Assembly (NCBI RefSeq): GCF_015706575.1
Contig: NW_024037051.1
Location: 13,055,016-13,119,015 of the forward strand
DNA: 64,000 nt
Origin: Patiria miniata
Lineage: Eukaryota > Echinodermata > Asteroidea > Valvatida > Asterinidae
Reading direction: 5' to 3'
Of this stretch, positions 32,901 to 44,095 are shown one piece after another. Within the stretch, counting starts at the first letter, position 1. Each line of letters begins with the position of its first letter. The notes under the pieces were generated by a model that was given only the letters and a program-made list of their open reading frames with translations, was not told where the DNA came from and did not search any database. A program made the position numbers and the translations under genes.

Positions 32901-34170
32901 TTCTGGCTTGATGACGTCATGATCCAAAACGGGAAGTGGATACTGATTTAGTTCCGACTGGATAAATGCTCGTTGTGAAGTTAAATAACGTATGAAAATA
33001 TGGAAAATATACCTGTATGTATTCATCACACCTAACTTCCAGTTTGATGACTTTACAATATTTGGAGGCAAAACGTGGTGAACATTGTAAAGGATATCGT
33101 TATTTGGGCTACGAAGATATACGACATGAATCAAATGATAGAATTAAATTTAAAATGATATCGTTTTCAAATTCTGATAGAAGTAACTTCCGGTCCGATG
33201 ACGTCATGAATTTGAAACCTTGCCAAATTATCTGTGGTTAATCAAAGAATATCAAGGGGCGATTTGGTTGAATTGTAACGGATGGTTTTTAAAAACAAAG
33301 AAATCAAACACTATTTAATATGCCGCTAGGGGTGCCCTTTCCAAAGATGACGTCATCACACTGTTTTGTGTCTGGGATTCCTTAATAAACCCTTTCATAA
33401 TTTATATATGTGTAGTAAAATGCTTCCACTTTTGAGTTATACTCGGTTTTTATTACACTTCCGGTAACACCGGAAGTAAAGGTCAAGCGGTTTTGTGTCT
33501 GGGAACAAGAAATGTTTCCCACAGCATAGTCTACAACCTCACGGAAAAAACGAACACGATACTATATTTAATTCAAAAGATATAGCGCAAACTATTTCGT
33601 CAAAATTTGCCCTTAAATCACTTGTAATTTGATACATGATACGTCATGATGACGTTACAAAATAAATGGTATTTTCGTAACGTGGTACAAATTCACACTA
33701 AGTTTTATGATCATACCGTAAACCGTATGGAAGAATTTTGCTTTGTTTTGATTTCAGGCTAAACTCTTCATTTTGAATTCACCTAACTTTGACCTTCCGG
33801 TTGACCTGTAATAAAGGGTCAAGCGAGTTCAAGTACACAAAGGAAATGTTTATCGATTCATGGTCTATCCGACTACAGAATATAAACATCACTGATTAAT
33901 TTGTTCAAGAGTTATGGGTGAATGTATTTGGACCCCTTTTCAGCTAAAATCGCTTGTAATTTGACACCTGATGACGTCATCATGACGTCAGAGTAATATG
34001 CACCACTTCGGATGAGCGTTGATATATATTGAAAGTTACAAGTTCATATCGTTAACCGTTTAGGAGAAACCAGCGGAGAAGTATTGTCCGGAAAGAAGAA
34101 GAAGAAAGAACCAAACAAAGAAGATTTATGAGAACAATTCTAGACACTGAAACAACGAATCACCAAAAAA
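32900..34170. repeat. Degenerate repeat region rich in TGACGTCAT palindromes and CTTCCGGT words
   Basis: Words of the type TGACGTCAT occur near 32914, 33199, 33349 and 33971-33985. They are interspersed with ACTTCCGGT (33046-like, 33187, 33460, 33795) and AAAGGTCAAGCGG-TTTTGTGTCTGGGA repeats (33478, 33363-like, 33815). The spacing is irregular at 150-320 bp, so I read this as a decayed internally repeated non-coding element. It ends in a purine-rich GAAGAAGAAAGAA tail near 34100. No ORF is supported. Confidence 0.5.
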
Positions 34171-35000
34171 AAAAAGAAGAAATTACGACGGCAAAAATGT
34201 CACATATTCCAGATGCTTTTGGAGCTGAATTAGATTTAAAAGGAAAAGCATCAAAATGAAACGAAAAGTGAAATGGGAACAAAGGTGCATTCTGAAGGAT
34301 TGCATTAAAAAGAATTGTATTGCTTGGCCCTTAACTCACATTTTGATTGTAAGTGTTATTTAGTACACGGTCATTATCTGCAATAAATTAATATGATGAA
34401 CGCATGCAGAGCGGTAACACCATACCTGTTTTAGTAGTGTGGTCTTGAGAAAAACAGTTCGAATATTTCGAACATAATTATCATTCGTCGTCAGCAGACT
34501 ATCGGACTCTTGCTGGTTAGGAAGAAAGATGCTTAGTTCGGTACGTTGAGGCTGCAGATTCTGGAACAGTTTCACAGTAACCGCCACGAGACACAAATGA
34601 TAGCTGCCATTTTCCAGAACGCTTTATTAAGTCACGATCACGTCATCGCATGACTGACCAAACCTCAACACAAGCGAGCTCACTTCCAACATTAGTACAG
34701 TTATCTGTATACTAAATTCCTCCCCCCCCCCTTAAAAAATATTGTCCCCTGTGAGCAATGATAACAAGCATCCATGTACTCAGAAATGGATTTTTTTCAC
34801 AGGATCATATCTCCGGTTATCCAACAACAATATCAAACAATCAATGGGATTCTATTTTAACACTGAAATTTTTAAGTATGTTAAATTGTTCCTTTTTTGA
34901 CTTAACAACAAACTTAAACATTAATACACAATAAGTATAAACCTTTGAACATTGATAAGTTTCTTCAATGCTGACTCTACTTACAAATTTAGTTAATTTT
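34170..35000. other. Unassigned AT-rich sequence
   Basis: No gene or transposon recognised. A C homopolymer lies near 34723-34732. Confidence 0.4.
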
Positions 35001-35243
35001 TAGGGAGGTTTCGCAAGCGAACGGATACGCTTACACTTACGTTTAGCTATCCGTATCCGTTTTTTACTTACGTGTAGCGAGCGAGATATGCGTGTCGTCT
35101 GCACGTATGACGTCATACGCCACTCACTATCCGCTAAACGTGCAGACGACACGCATATCTCGCTCGCTACACGTAAGTAAAAAACGGATACGGATAGCTA
35201 AGTGTAAGTGTAAGCGTATCCGTTCGCTTGCGAAACCTCCCTA
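35001..35243. mobile_element. Foldback hairpin element
   Basis: Two 106-bp arms (35001-35106 and 35138-35243) are near-perfect reverse complements around a 31-bp loop, with only a two-base mismatch seen. Ends read TAGGGAGG...CCTCCCTA. TA at each edge could be a 2-bp target. The loop carries ATGACGTCAT. This is a non-coding foldback MITE by structure; the family is unknown. Confidence 0.85.
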
Positions 35244-35699
35244 GTATCTGGTGCCTTACGCACTCGCACGGGATACGTCTCTCCTAAGAGATTTGTGGAC
35301 TTGGTACAGATGCACTTTGCTCTAGTTCACCTTTGCACTGTGAATCAGAAGTTGCTTGAATCTGATTTTTTCATGAATTCCTTCCTGGAGTTTCTTTGCT
35401 TTTGTTCACCAGTCTCGTTTTGACTATCTTGATCAAAACCAGTTCTCCCCGTATTGTACTTGTCAAGGGTCCATATACATTATGTTTACAAAGCGAGTTT
35501 TACCATTATGTACATGTGGACCAAATACTTTCTTGATCCACATACCATAATTTATAGTCACTTTCCCCGGCAACCATTTTACTAGTCCACCCACGTACAA
35601 TTAATACTTTTTACTCGGACTCTTTGGTCAACTTGCAATTCTCGTTCCTGGACACGAACTTTATCGCGGTACAATTTCTGTTTTTCCTGTTTCCTGTCG

Positions 35700-36620
35700 A
35701 CTGTCTGAGCCAAATTCGGCTTCAGTAAATTTAAGATAATCCAGTGCTAGGTTGTCTTTTCAAAAATACCTCAGCAGGTGTTCTACCAGTTGGGATATGC
35801 GGGGTATTACGATAATCAAGAAATTGGCCAACCTGTGATTTATTGACAACTCACGCTTTCGTAGATCAGGATCAGCTCCATTCGAAACTTGTGCTACACA
35901 ATTGTGCTTAATATCGTTTTTGGTCATGAACTCTGCAAACTCACTAGAAGTAAATTGCGGACCATCTTCAGACAACCCATAACAACTTCCTAAAAAATAT
36001 CAAGGATTTTACTTGTTGTAGTGGTAGCCATGGGATATACCTTTACCATTTAGAATGATCGTCTGTGACAATGAACACATGCTGGCCCTTTAACTTGGCA
36101 TAGTCAATAATGTAACATCTGCTACACACGACTTGGCCACTCCCATGTTTGGAGGGTGCCAAAGATTGTGTGTTATGAACAGATTGACACGTTTAAACTG
36201 ACTTACAAGATTTTGCATATCTTGGTCTAATCCAGGCCACCATAGGTAATTTCGAGCCATTGCTTTTATTCTACAAATGCCCAGGTGCTGCTCGTGAAGG
36301 TCATTCAACAATGTGGACCTTAACTTAACTGGAATCACTACTCGCAAACCCCACAAATTACATCCCTTGTCCATTGACAATTCATTTTTGCGTGAGAAGT
36401 AAATAAGGTGTTACAAAATACATAATTTTCTCCAGTCACTGTCGTCCAAGGAGTGCTAGTTTATCTCCAGACACCACATACAGCAGCAGCTGGTGATCTT
36501 GGTCCTGGTATATCACTGGAACCGTTGTCTTGCCTAACACCTTGATGGACTCTGCTACGTACGTACGAAGTTTCACAGGTGAATCCTATAGCTGCAGCCA
36601 CGCTACAGGAACTTAATTGG
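35700..36620 (-). mobile_element. Broken Gypsy-type LTR retrotransposon pol fragment (fossil)
   Basis: Minus-strand peptides match Gypsy pol: a protease-like region (about 36440-36600), an integrase zinc-binding region with DLHEQHLGICRIKAMARNYL (36090-36380), and an integrase core piece with DGPQFTSSEFAEF (35760-35975). It is old and broken in many places, and no LTRs were found. Confidence 0.75.
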
Positions 36621-36894
36621 ATCAAGATGGCAAATTTTGTAGGTTTTATCACTAGTGCAACTTTCATAGGAGTTTTACACATAAAGTATCATTAACATTA
36701 ATACATTTCCTATTTAATTATAAAACAAAAAAGACACATTTTCCTGTTCGACCCCTAATTTATAGAGTGACCCATATACAATTCAGTGTCGCCTTATTTT
36801 GGGGGCCTGTTGTGGGATCAACGAAGTATGCGGATGCATTGCTTCAAATATTGCGATCTTTGAACTATTTTTGGTTGCAATAACGAAGAGAAGT

Positions 36895-37180
36895 ACCGTA
36901 GTGGTTAAGTCTGTCACGAGCCAATGTGGCCCATCAGGCCGGCGTTTATCTCCGGTTTTAGTATCATGAAACGACTCAGAATATTTCTATTCCCCCTGGA
37001 TGGGATGCTAGTCCATCGCAGGTTACTCCCCAGCTAACACCGGTGCCCATTTATACTCCTGGGTAGAAAGAGGCAAGTGGGGGTGAACTTGGCTTGCCCA
37101 AGGACACAACATATAGCCAACAGCTGGATTCGAACCCCTGACCCTCTGAAAATGAGTCACGAACCCTAACTAATACTTTC
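36895..37180 (-). mobile_element. tRNA-derived SINE (deuterostome family)
   Basis: Read on the minus strand: a B box GGTTCGAATCC (about 37134-37124), then a body with CCTTGGGCAAGCCAAG, GAGTATAAATGGGCACCGG and GATGGACTAGCATCCCATCC, ending in a segment rich in CCGGCCTGATGGGCC. I recall these body words from an abundant SINE of sea urchins and related animals; the exact subfamily name is not certain. Confidence 0.65.
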
Positions 37181-37299
37181 CTATTTTCTATCTTTTCAAT
37201 TTCTATAACTGCAGTGTCTTCTCAACTAAATCCCTCATACATTACTCCCCAAACTTTTAACCCCAACACAAAATCGCCTTACACGATCTTGATCGGGTA

Positions 37300-37620
37300 A
37301 ATCAGCTTGTCTATAAACTATAATTCCAGGAATCTCTGTGTGTCTGTTTATCGGTTTGTCTGTACTTCGATGAGTAGAGTTGTGCGTTGTGCCACGAGGG
37401 TTTTTCTCCGGGCCCTTCGGTTTTCCTCCCTCCGGAAAAATCAAACACTTTCGATCTCAGGCTGTGCTCCGTGGTCATCGATGTGGCCGGCAGCCATAGG
37501 CGCCTTTACGTGCCAGCGGCCCGACCACGTTGTAGCCGCGTCCTTCGCAATTCAGCATACCAGCTGCGAGTAAGGATGATTAGCCTCCCAAATTATTATT
37601 ATATTATTATTATTATATCT
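37300..37620 (+). mobile_element. SINE-like dispersed repeat with (ATT)n tail
   Basis: It contains TTTTTCTCCGGGCCCTTCGG, a word shared by many invertebrate short retroposons, and ends in an ATT microsatellite (37590-37617), as LINE-mobilised sequences do. The 5' boundary is approximate and family assignment is uncertain. Confidence 0.45.
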
Positions 37621-37909
37621 AGAACAAGGCACTGTATTAAGTTGAAAATCGGCAGGTGTATTGTTCGGGACCCCAGAATAGGCGAATGGGACTGTTTGAA
37701 CCCTAGCGTGAATGGGAGCACTAATGATGCTTTTTAGTGTACCCTCAGCGTCGACTATTAACTGCGTTTATGATGATCGTGCGTCAGTTTTTAACGCCTA
37801 TTTTCATTTTCATAAAAAAATACCTTCGCTTCAAATTGTATGTATTGTTCTTGATAATAATTATGAAAATCAATATACATACTTTTATTTAATATAACAA
37901 TCAATATAC

Positions 37910-38051
37910 AGCGGCGGAGCTGGTTCCCCCATACTAATGTTGCGCTCCTCAGTCCCCCCTTGAACAGCACCCCATCGAGAGATTGTGTACAGCCCCCCCC
38001 CCCTTTCAGCACAGATAAATTTTTGGGCGCCCCCAGTAGTAGTATCGGTTG
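37910..38051. mobile_element. Partial C-run MITE remnant
   Basis: It begins GGCGGAGCTGG and carries AACAGCACCCCATCGA, C runs and GGGCGCCCCCAG. Similar words occur at 42700-42750 and 54360-54375. It is probably the remains of a non-autonomous element interrupted by the MITE at 38052. Confidence 0.35.
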
Positions 38052-38409
38052 GGCCAAAAAAAAAATATTCGGTCTCTGGTCAGCCCAAAGTTCCGCCACG
38101 CGGCTTTTTTTTTTTTTTTTTTTTTTTTCTTCAAGCTTGGATTGTACAGACAAGGTGGGGTACTATTTTGCTTTTTTGGTGTCCTCATGAACATATGTGT
38201 CCTCCATAATTTGCCTTGGTGCTTTCGATCATTTGCTTTTGTGCAATTTCCCATTCCTTGGTGCTCTTTGTTAAAATAAAATTGAGGAGGTGCGGAAATA
38301 GAGGGCGCTGTTGGAGCTACCGCGGAACATTTTGGAAAAAAAAAACGACGCGCATGATTAAAATCGATGCGCGCGCTGACCAGAGACCGACTTATTTTGT
38401 TTTTTGGCC
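38052..38409 (+). mobile_element. MITE family B, copy 1
   Basis: A 358-bp element with ends GGCCAAAAAAAAA and TTTTTTGGCC, and subterminal inverted words CGGTCTCTGGTCAG/CTGACCAGAGACCG. The interior includes GTGGGGTACTATTTTGC and GAGGGCGCTGTTGGAGC. A second copy is at 53743. The ends resemble family A, but the interior does not. Confidence 0.75.
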
Positions 38410-39127
38410 TTACCATAATTTATTACCTCTTTAATTGGTATTTTATTTAGCCATCGAGGTATTGATTCACTTTTAATTAACAATGGGAAAAAAGAAAAGG
38501 GTTTGAAACATTACGAATCATGCTTCCATCACAACAACACAATCTCTCATATCCCATGGATTTTCAGGTTCCATGAACGCCATGAAAATAAAAGAAAACA
38601 AAGCGATAATTTGAGTACCAAACATTCCAAGCACGATAAGCTAAACTGCATGGTTTTAGTGACAATCATATATTGAGCTATTATCTACGTGATAAAAAGA
38701 TGCTGCAATTGATTTGTATAACATAACGCATCAGGCAACGATGATAATAGAGCAATGAAGAAGCACGGTAAAGCTTTACACATGCGCATTAAGCTCAACT
38801 GAAAATAAACACAAACAGAATTGTTGGGAAAATATCGATTCAATTAACGCAGTTGGTTGGGGTATATTTATTAAAGTGGTAGATTATTGAGCGCCATTGA
38901 CCCTGGCCATTGTTTCACTTTAGACCTCCAGGTGTGCCCCCCCCCCCGGAGCCGGGCCTTCAATAAAATCGAACAGCACAGGTATCTTTCATTACATGGA
39001 TAATTACTTTGTGGTAAACACCATGAAAATCCCCCGGACAATGCCTTGTTTAAGTTCACCTACCTGATATCTCAAGTATATATTCAACAGAAACTTTAGT
39101 GGAGTGTTCTGCTTGTTTACTTTTCAG
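38410..39127. other. Unassigned sequence
   Basis: AT-rich sequence with a C run at 38937-38947. No supported gene. Confidence 0.4.
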
Positions 39128-39166
39128 TTACGTCGACACAAACGAGGAAGCGGCGATAATGACAAG
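39128..39166 (+). other. Candidate 39-nt micro-exon
   Basis: A strong acceptor (TTTACTTTTCAG, ending 39127) and donor (AAG/GTAAGC at 39167) bracket 39 nt, open in frame LRRHKRGSGDNDK. A second such segment lies at 40142-40193 between TTGTTAG and GTAAGT. They may belong to a gene whose other exons lie outside or are unrecognised. With no homology, support is weak. Confidence 0.2.
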
Positions 39167-39197
39167 GTAAGCAAAATTCATTCTGAAGTTCGTATTA

Positions 39198-39560
39198 GGC
39201 CCCCCAAAAAAATCTCCGGTTTCTGGTATGGAACTTGCCCAAAAAGTGGTGCGGCGACGCAGCTTTTTTTTTTTTTACCTGTTTTTTTTTTGCTTCAAAT
39301 GTCGGCTGATGACTGCAAATGGTGCCCGGCTAAACTTTGTGCAAATATATGGGAGTCCAGAGAGGCCACATAAAGCCTCTCGATCATAACCCCATCTAAA
39401 AACACGTTAAAATTGTGCAGCAGCAGGATTCCATTCAAACCAGTGAGTTTGGCGGTTAGACATCATCTTTCATTGAAAAAAAAAACTTTTTCATTTTGCC
39501 GACGCGCATGGCTACGGCGACGCGCGCGCATACCAGAAACCGGAGACTTTTTTTTTTGCC
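39198..39560 (-). mobile_element. MITE family A, copy 2
   Basis: A 363-bp copy in reverse orientation relative to copy 1. Its ends are GGCCCCCCAAAAAAAT and TTTTTTTTTGCC, flanked by TTA and TAA. It shares the interior segment with GTTTGACTGGAATCCTGCTG-like and CATTTGCAGTCATCAGC-like words. Confidence 0.85.
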
Positions 39561-39569
39561 TAATCAATT

Positions 39570-41060
39570 TAACATCCTCTTATTTCCTCACCAAAGTTTC
39601 AAGTGCAGTTAGAAACTGATAAACTTGAAGAGCACTGTTAATTCATCATACTGCTTATTTCTTTGTTTTATATTACTGATAATACAATAAACCTGTTATG
39701 ACATGGTAATTTGTAAAGTCCCAACGACCTAGGTTAAAGGTGTTCGTATCTCTATCGAGTAAGCTTTACAGAGTGGCCGCCCACCTCCAGTCCCTCGCCC
39801 CAGGCCAGTCACGAGACTAAATACCAATGCATGGGGATTTCTGTTAAAACGTTTATCCCCCCCCCCTGGTTGTAAGCCGTAGGGGGATATTGCGACAGCG
39901 TATTCTTTCTGTTTGTAAGTACACAGTACAGCTGCAGTTTAGCGGGCGACGGTTACCATGCGATCAATTAACGGCTGAAGATGAACGCCTTGACGCCAGA
40001 CACATTCCCGATGCCACAACACTATTGCTTGATGGGATTTCGAACGACGTTTTTCGCAAAGTACATTTCGTGATAATGTATTTTTAAGTCTGCTTTTGTG
40101 GTGTTATTTCATTGTTTATCTTTTATTTTGCTACTTGTTAGCTTGCCAAGAACCCATGTGCTTCCAGCATGTCCAAGCATACATCTTGAAAAGGTAAGTG
40201 ACAGTAAACTTTAATCCATTTGAAGATAATATTCTAAATGGCTTTCTCAAAACATCAGTTGTTCCATTTATGTAATTGTATTAAGTCTTCTTAGAAATTG
40301 TTTTCGAAGTGCATCCGACAACTTCGACAAGACTCACGACAGTCTAAGTTTCCAAACGGAAATAAGAGAAATTTCCAGTTAAACTTTCCCCCCAATTCCC
40401 AACGAAAAAAAATTATTGGCTGTCTCACATTATTAGATTTGCTAAATTACAAATGAGCCGGGTCTATATTTAAAAATGTTCTAATTAACAGTTGCCATTT
40501 GCAATGTCAAACTGAAATCCCCATTTTTGTTAGAGTCTATGTGAGCTTCTTCATAAAAAATAAGAATGTGTACACGTGCATCGTGTATGTATGTATGTAC
40601 TAGTAGATGTACATGTACGTGTACCATCCGTGTACCCACAACCACTGAGATCCCTGAAAAAAAATGTGTAAAAAAACGAGCACGCGCCCCTGGAGTCGAG
40701 GATGATAAAGACTGGATAGCGGATAAAGAGCCGCACAATGAATGAATTTGACGCCATATTGGTGAGACCGGTGAGACCGCGGCTGGTGATCTACAAAGGA
40801 CAAGTTGCCGTCTTAATGGGCATCATGATTACTTTTGTAACATGGCGGTTCACTTGATTTTTATTTTGAGCACCACCACTGACCACGGTTTACAACTTTT
40901 CTAACGTCGTTGTTTACTTTTTTTAATGCCGCAGTTCACTTTTTCGGCGTTTTGGAAACAATAATCACTGCGGAAATGTGTCCTTTTTTAGAACATCATA
41001 ATACGTGTACGTGACCAAAATGCGCGTCAACTCTTGATACAGCGCGCGCTGTATACGCGT
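39570..41060. other. Unassigned sequence
   Basis: No protein domain was recognised. A 52-nt splice-bounded segment at 40142-40193 is noted under the micro-exon entry. A short GTAC/ATGT-rich stretch lies at 40580-40640. Confidence 0.4.
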
Positions 41061-41061
41061 A

Positions 41062-41270
41062 GAACGTTCGTAATCATTGATCTCCATCTGTGTATAGACC
41101 GCTTGCAGACGCGTTCGATAATTGACGCGCGAAGGTGCGCGACGCCATGTTGTGGGACAAAATGTGCATGGATAGATATGCGCTTGTCCCACAACATGGC
41201 GTCGCGCGCCTTCGCGCGTCGATTATGGAACGCATCTGCAAGCGGTCTATATGGAGATCAATGTTCGTAA
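41062..41270. mobile_element. Foldback hairpin, second family
   Basis: Arms 41062-41160 and 41184-41270 are imperfect reverse complements around a 23-bp loop. The inner 50 bp pair nearly perfectly, with CGACGCCATGTTGTGGGACA on one side and its complement on the other. It is CpG-rich compared with its surroundings. Non-coding; the small frames across it are palindrome artefacts. Confidence 0.75.
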
Positions 41271-41279
41271 TATACGCGG

Positions 41280-41830
41280 CCATCTTCGTGAGACCGGGGG
41301 CGAATTGGTCAATATGCAAAGTCTACTGTGTGAATGGTGTATGGATATCCGCTATCCAGTCTTTACATAGAGATCAGTGGCCGTGTGCTTTCGAAAGTAC
41401 TACATGTAGTTTCTAACTTGTGATCAGGTGATTGTACGGAAGCCCGTTCGTGCCAGGTTTAAAAAGGGAAACAATGTTTTTTATTGCGATATCGAATTAG
41501 TTTTGCGAACTAACCAAACAATTTATTTTCAGTTTCTCAAACACGCTTTAAAAACCCACTCGTTCCAAGTTATATTAATGTAGGGTTTCAAAGGATGATT
41601 CTTATTTATTTATTTGTTACTTTTTGTTACTTTTTTACCCAAGGTATGCCTAAATTGATATGCATAATTATTGTTAAGCAACTATTATTACATTGCGAAA
41701 CTATTAAATCTACATGTACAGTGTGAAGCAAGACATTAATGTCAAGTCACCAGCATACATAAACAAATTACACTTTTGAGAGATACAAAGTTGTAGTTCA
41801 ATAAATATAAATATAACAACAGGGGACCTA
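41280..41830. other. Unassigned sequence
   Basis: AT-rich, without a recognised feature. Confidence 0.4.
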
Positions 41831-41837
41831 CAATAAT

Positions 41838-42194
41838 TTATCTCGCTGGTACGTCACTGTTTAGTGGTAGAACCTCAGACACATTTTTTATGTTGCCCTC
41901 AATATTCACAAACTGACTATGTTCACTTATATAGATATGACTTACAGAGGTTGACATCATAACTCTTTCAAGTTTATCCAGGAGATTTACGTGATTCACA
42001 GAGTCAAATGCTTTTCTCAAATTTATAAACACAGTGCCTGTCATTTCCTCACCCTCCATAGCCTGAAAGCATGTGTTCGATAAATCATGTAAGATGTGTC
42101 TCCTGAACAAAATGATACCACTCATGGAGGTTTTCGGGGTGACTGAGGTTTTCGGGCTGACCCATGGACTATTTGTGCCAAAAACTTTGATCAC
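41838..42194 (-). mobile_element. LINE reverse-transcriptase fragment
   Basis: The minus-strand frame contains TGTVFINLRKAFDSVNHVNL and LLDKLE, a typical non-LTR reverse-transcriptase block (the D of the LRKAFD/DLSKAFD motif is present). Only about 100 residues remain, without the YADD box, so it is a truncated relic of a Jockey/CR1-like LINE. Confidence 0.65.
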
Positions 42195-42399
42195 TGACAG
42201 GTTTTCCCACCGTCACTGAGACAATCGACCCATGGCAAATTAAATTATTCTGAAGCAATCACGTTTGACACTTGACCATGGACATTTACATGAGCACAAA
42301 ACAGGCCTTGAAATTGGGTTTTAAAGTGGGTCCTTTGGCGGTGGCGACCGATGGTCATTAAACCACGGATCCGTGATTAAACTCAATCCTCCACTGTAC

Positions 42400-42880
42400 A
42401 TAGGCGTAGCCAGGGAGGGGGGTATTTACCCCCCCCCCCCCCAAATATTTTGTAAAGACTGCCTTTTTCATTCAAATGCTCTTTTCAACGGGCTTAACCC
42501 CTCAATAATTTGTAAAGAGTGCCTTTTTTTACGAAGTGCCTCTTTTTCTGAACAAGTGCCCTTTTAAAAAGAAGAAGTGGTGCCCTTTTTTTTTTGTGGC
42601 ATCTGCCGTTTTGGGTGCCTTTTTCTGAATTTCGCACATGAATCGCCCTGAAAAGCACGATATATTGGCCCTTTATGTGCATAATCGTCGGTTTTGAACA
42701 GCGCCCCCATCGACAGATGGTACCCGACCCCCCCCCCCACCCGCTTTTTTATTTTACGGAGGCCAAGTGTCCGGAGAAAAAAAATCCTGTCTACATTTTA
42801 CCACGGATGTGCAAGTGCCCTTTTCAAAAAAATTTACCCCCCAATAAAAATGACCGTGCTACGCCACTGCTGTAACCGTG
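42400..42880. mobile_element. hAT-like non-autonomous element with C/G runs
   Basis: Its ends are CATAGGCGTAGCC (about 42398-42410) and GCTACGCCACTG (about 42859-42870), close to the CAGTGGCGTAGC ends of common hAT MITEs. The interior has poly-C/poly-T runs. I could not find a clean 8-bp target duplication. Confidence 0.5.
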
Positions 42881-42893
42881 AAATCCCGATTTA

Positions 42894-43127
42894 TGTAATG
42901 GTCGCAATTATCTGATCTGTGATCGTTATTCCACAATTGGACCACGGGCACGCCGATGATGCCTCAAGATGTAACTCTGCGCAGGCTTGACACATCACCA
43001 TGTGACGGCACGGAATGAAGACCACGTTGGCAGTGCTGCCTGGAATGTGGCACATCTTGCACGATTTCTCGTAGATCAGTTGATTGAGTTCCAAATATAA
43101 CCATGGAGGAATAAGAAACTCATCATC
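42894..43127 (-). CDS. C-terminal RING-finger exon (E3 ligase-like)
   Basis: A minus-strand exon follows a good acceptor (TGTTTATAG ending at 43128) and runs to a stop near 42891-42894. It encodes about 77 residues with a RING pattern: CKMC, then VVFIPCRHMVMCQAC, then CPWSNC and a short tail ITITDQIIATIT. The arrangement (VF-x-PC-x-H near a C-terminal RING) resembles the C-terminal RING of IAP-type E3 ubiquitin ligases. The last Cys pair has wider spacing (CPWSNC) than the usual CPxC. Upstream exons were not identified, so this is a last exon of an otherwise unseen gene, or a decayed copy. Confidence 0.6.
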
Positions 43128-43219
43128 TATAAACAAACAAAAGAGAAACAATAGGCCTTTAAAGATGAAAGCTGTTGGGTGAAACTGACCAGAATACAGT
43201 GTGTGCTGCACATTTTCTG

Positions 43220-44060
43220 AGCCGCCGTCCCTTTAATGGCTTCTTTATGCTAGGAAGAATTTTTCCGGTTGTCTTTTTCCTGTTTTTAATACACATAGGC
43301 CAAACAAAGGATCAAGTATATACCCTATGTACTATGTAGGGATTGTAATTTTGCGAAAATGTTTTTATGGATGACTTATTGTCAACTAAGGTGCCATGGT
43401 TGCAAATGAACGCCAAGACATAATGATACAAAACAAAACGTGTGCGGGGCACGTGTTAACCATTCTACCTCCATGGTTTAAACCATGATTGCTTGACCCT
43501 CGCGTGCGTACCGTTCGTCTGAATGTGACTGCGGTTCGTTTCGATGGCGCCCTTTTTCGGCGGGTGATTGCGTATCCAATAAATAAAACAACGACTTGTC
43601 CAAGTCTAGCGATTGAGCAGGCGGCATAGCGCTAATGATAGCCAGTAGGATTTGTCTCGAAGGGGGCGCCATATCAAAAAGGTTAACGGGCGTCTCGGTA
43701 TAAAGGTGAAATTTTGTTGTGAGCTGATGATTGCATCTAATTTTGCTTGATATAAAGGTGTAGGCCGTAATATTTGAGCAAGCATCCAACCATTCTATTT
43801 ATTGTGGAGCAGTTTGTGAAAATCTTATGCCTGCCTAATCCCAACCCTGTCTAGATCTGACCATTACATCATAATTCCTCTGCGGAATACATTCTGTAAA
43901 CTGTGGTACAAAATATGCTCGAAATACGCCTAATGGATTAATTTCAACGATACTACAAAGATAATGATTGTAGTTATGGGATTGTTATAATAAAGGATTA
44001 ATCTTGTAAACCAAATAACAAGTCATGTCACAAGTGCACTATGCATATTTGTTGTATTGT
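43220..44060. other. Unassigned sequence
   Basis: A 103-codon minus-strand frame at 43478-43789 has no domain I recognise. No splice context links it to the RING exon. Confidence 0.35.
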
Positions 44061-44064
44061 TTAT

Positions 44065-44065
<1 letters not shown>

Positions 44066-44095
<30 letters not shown>

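Noticed and set aside
38006-38416. Lys- and Phe-rich ORFs over MITE B
   Set aside because: They translate poly(A)/poly(T) tracts of a non-coding MITE.
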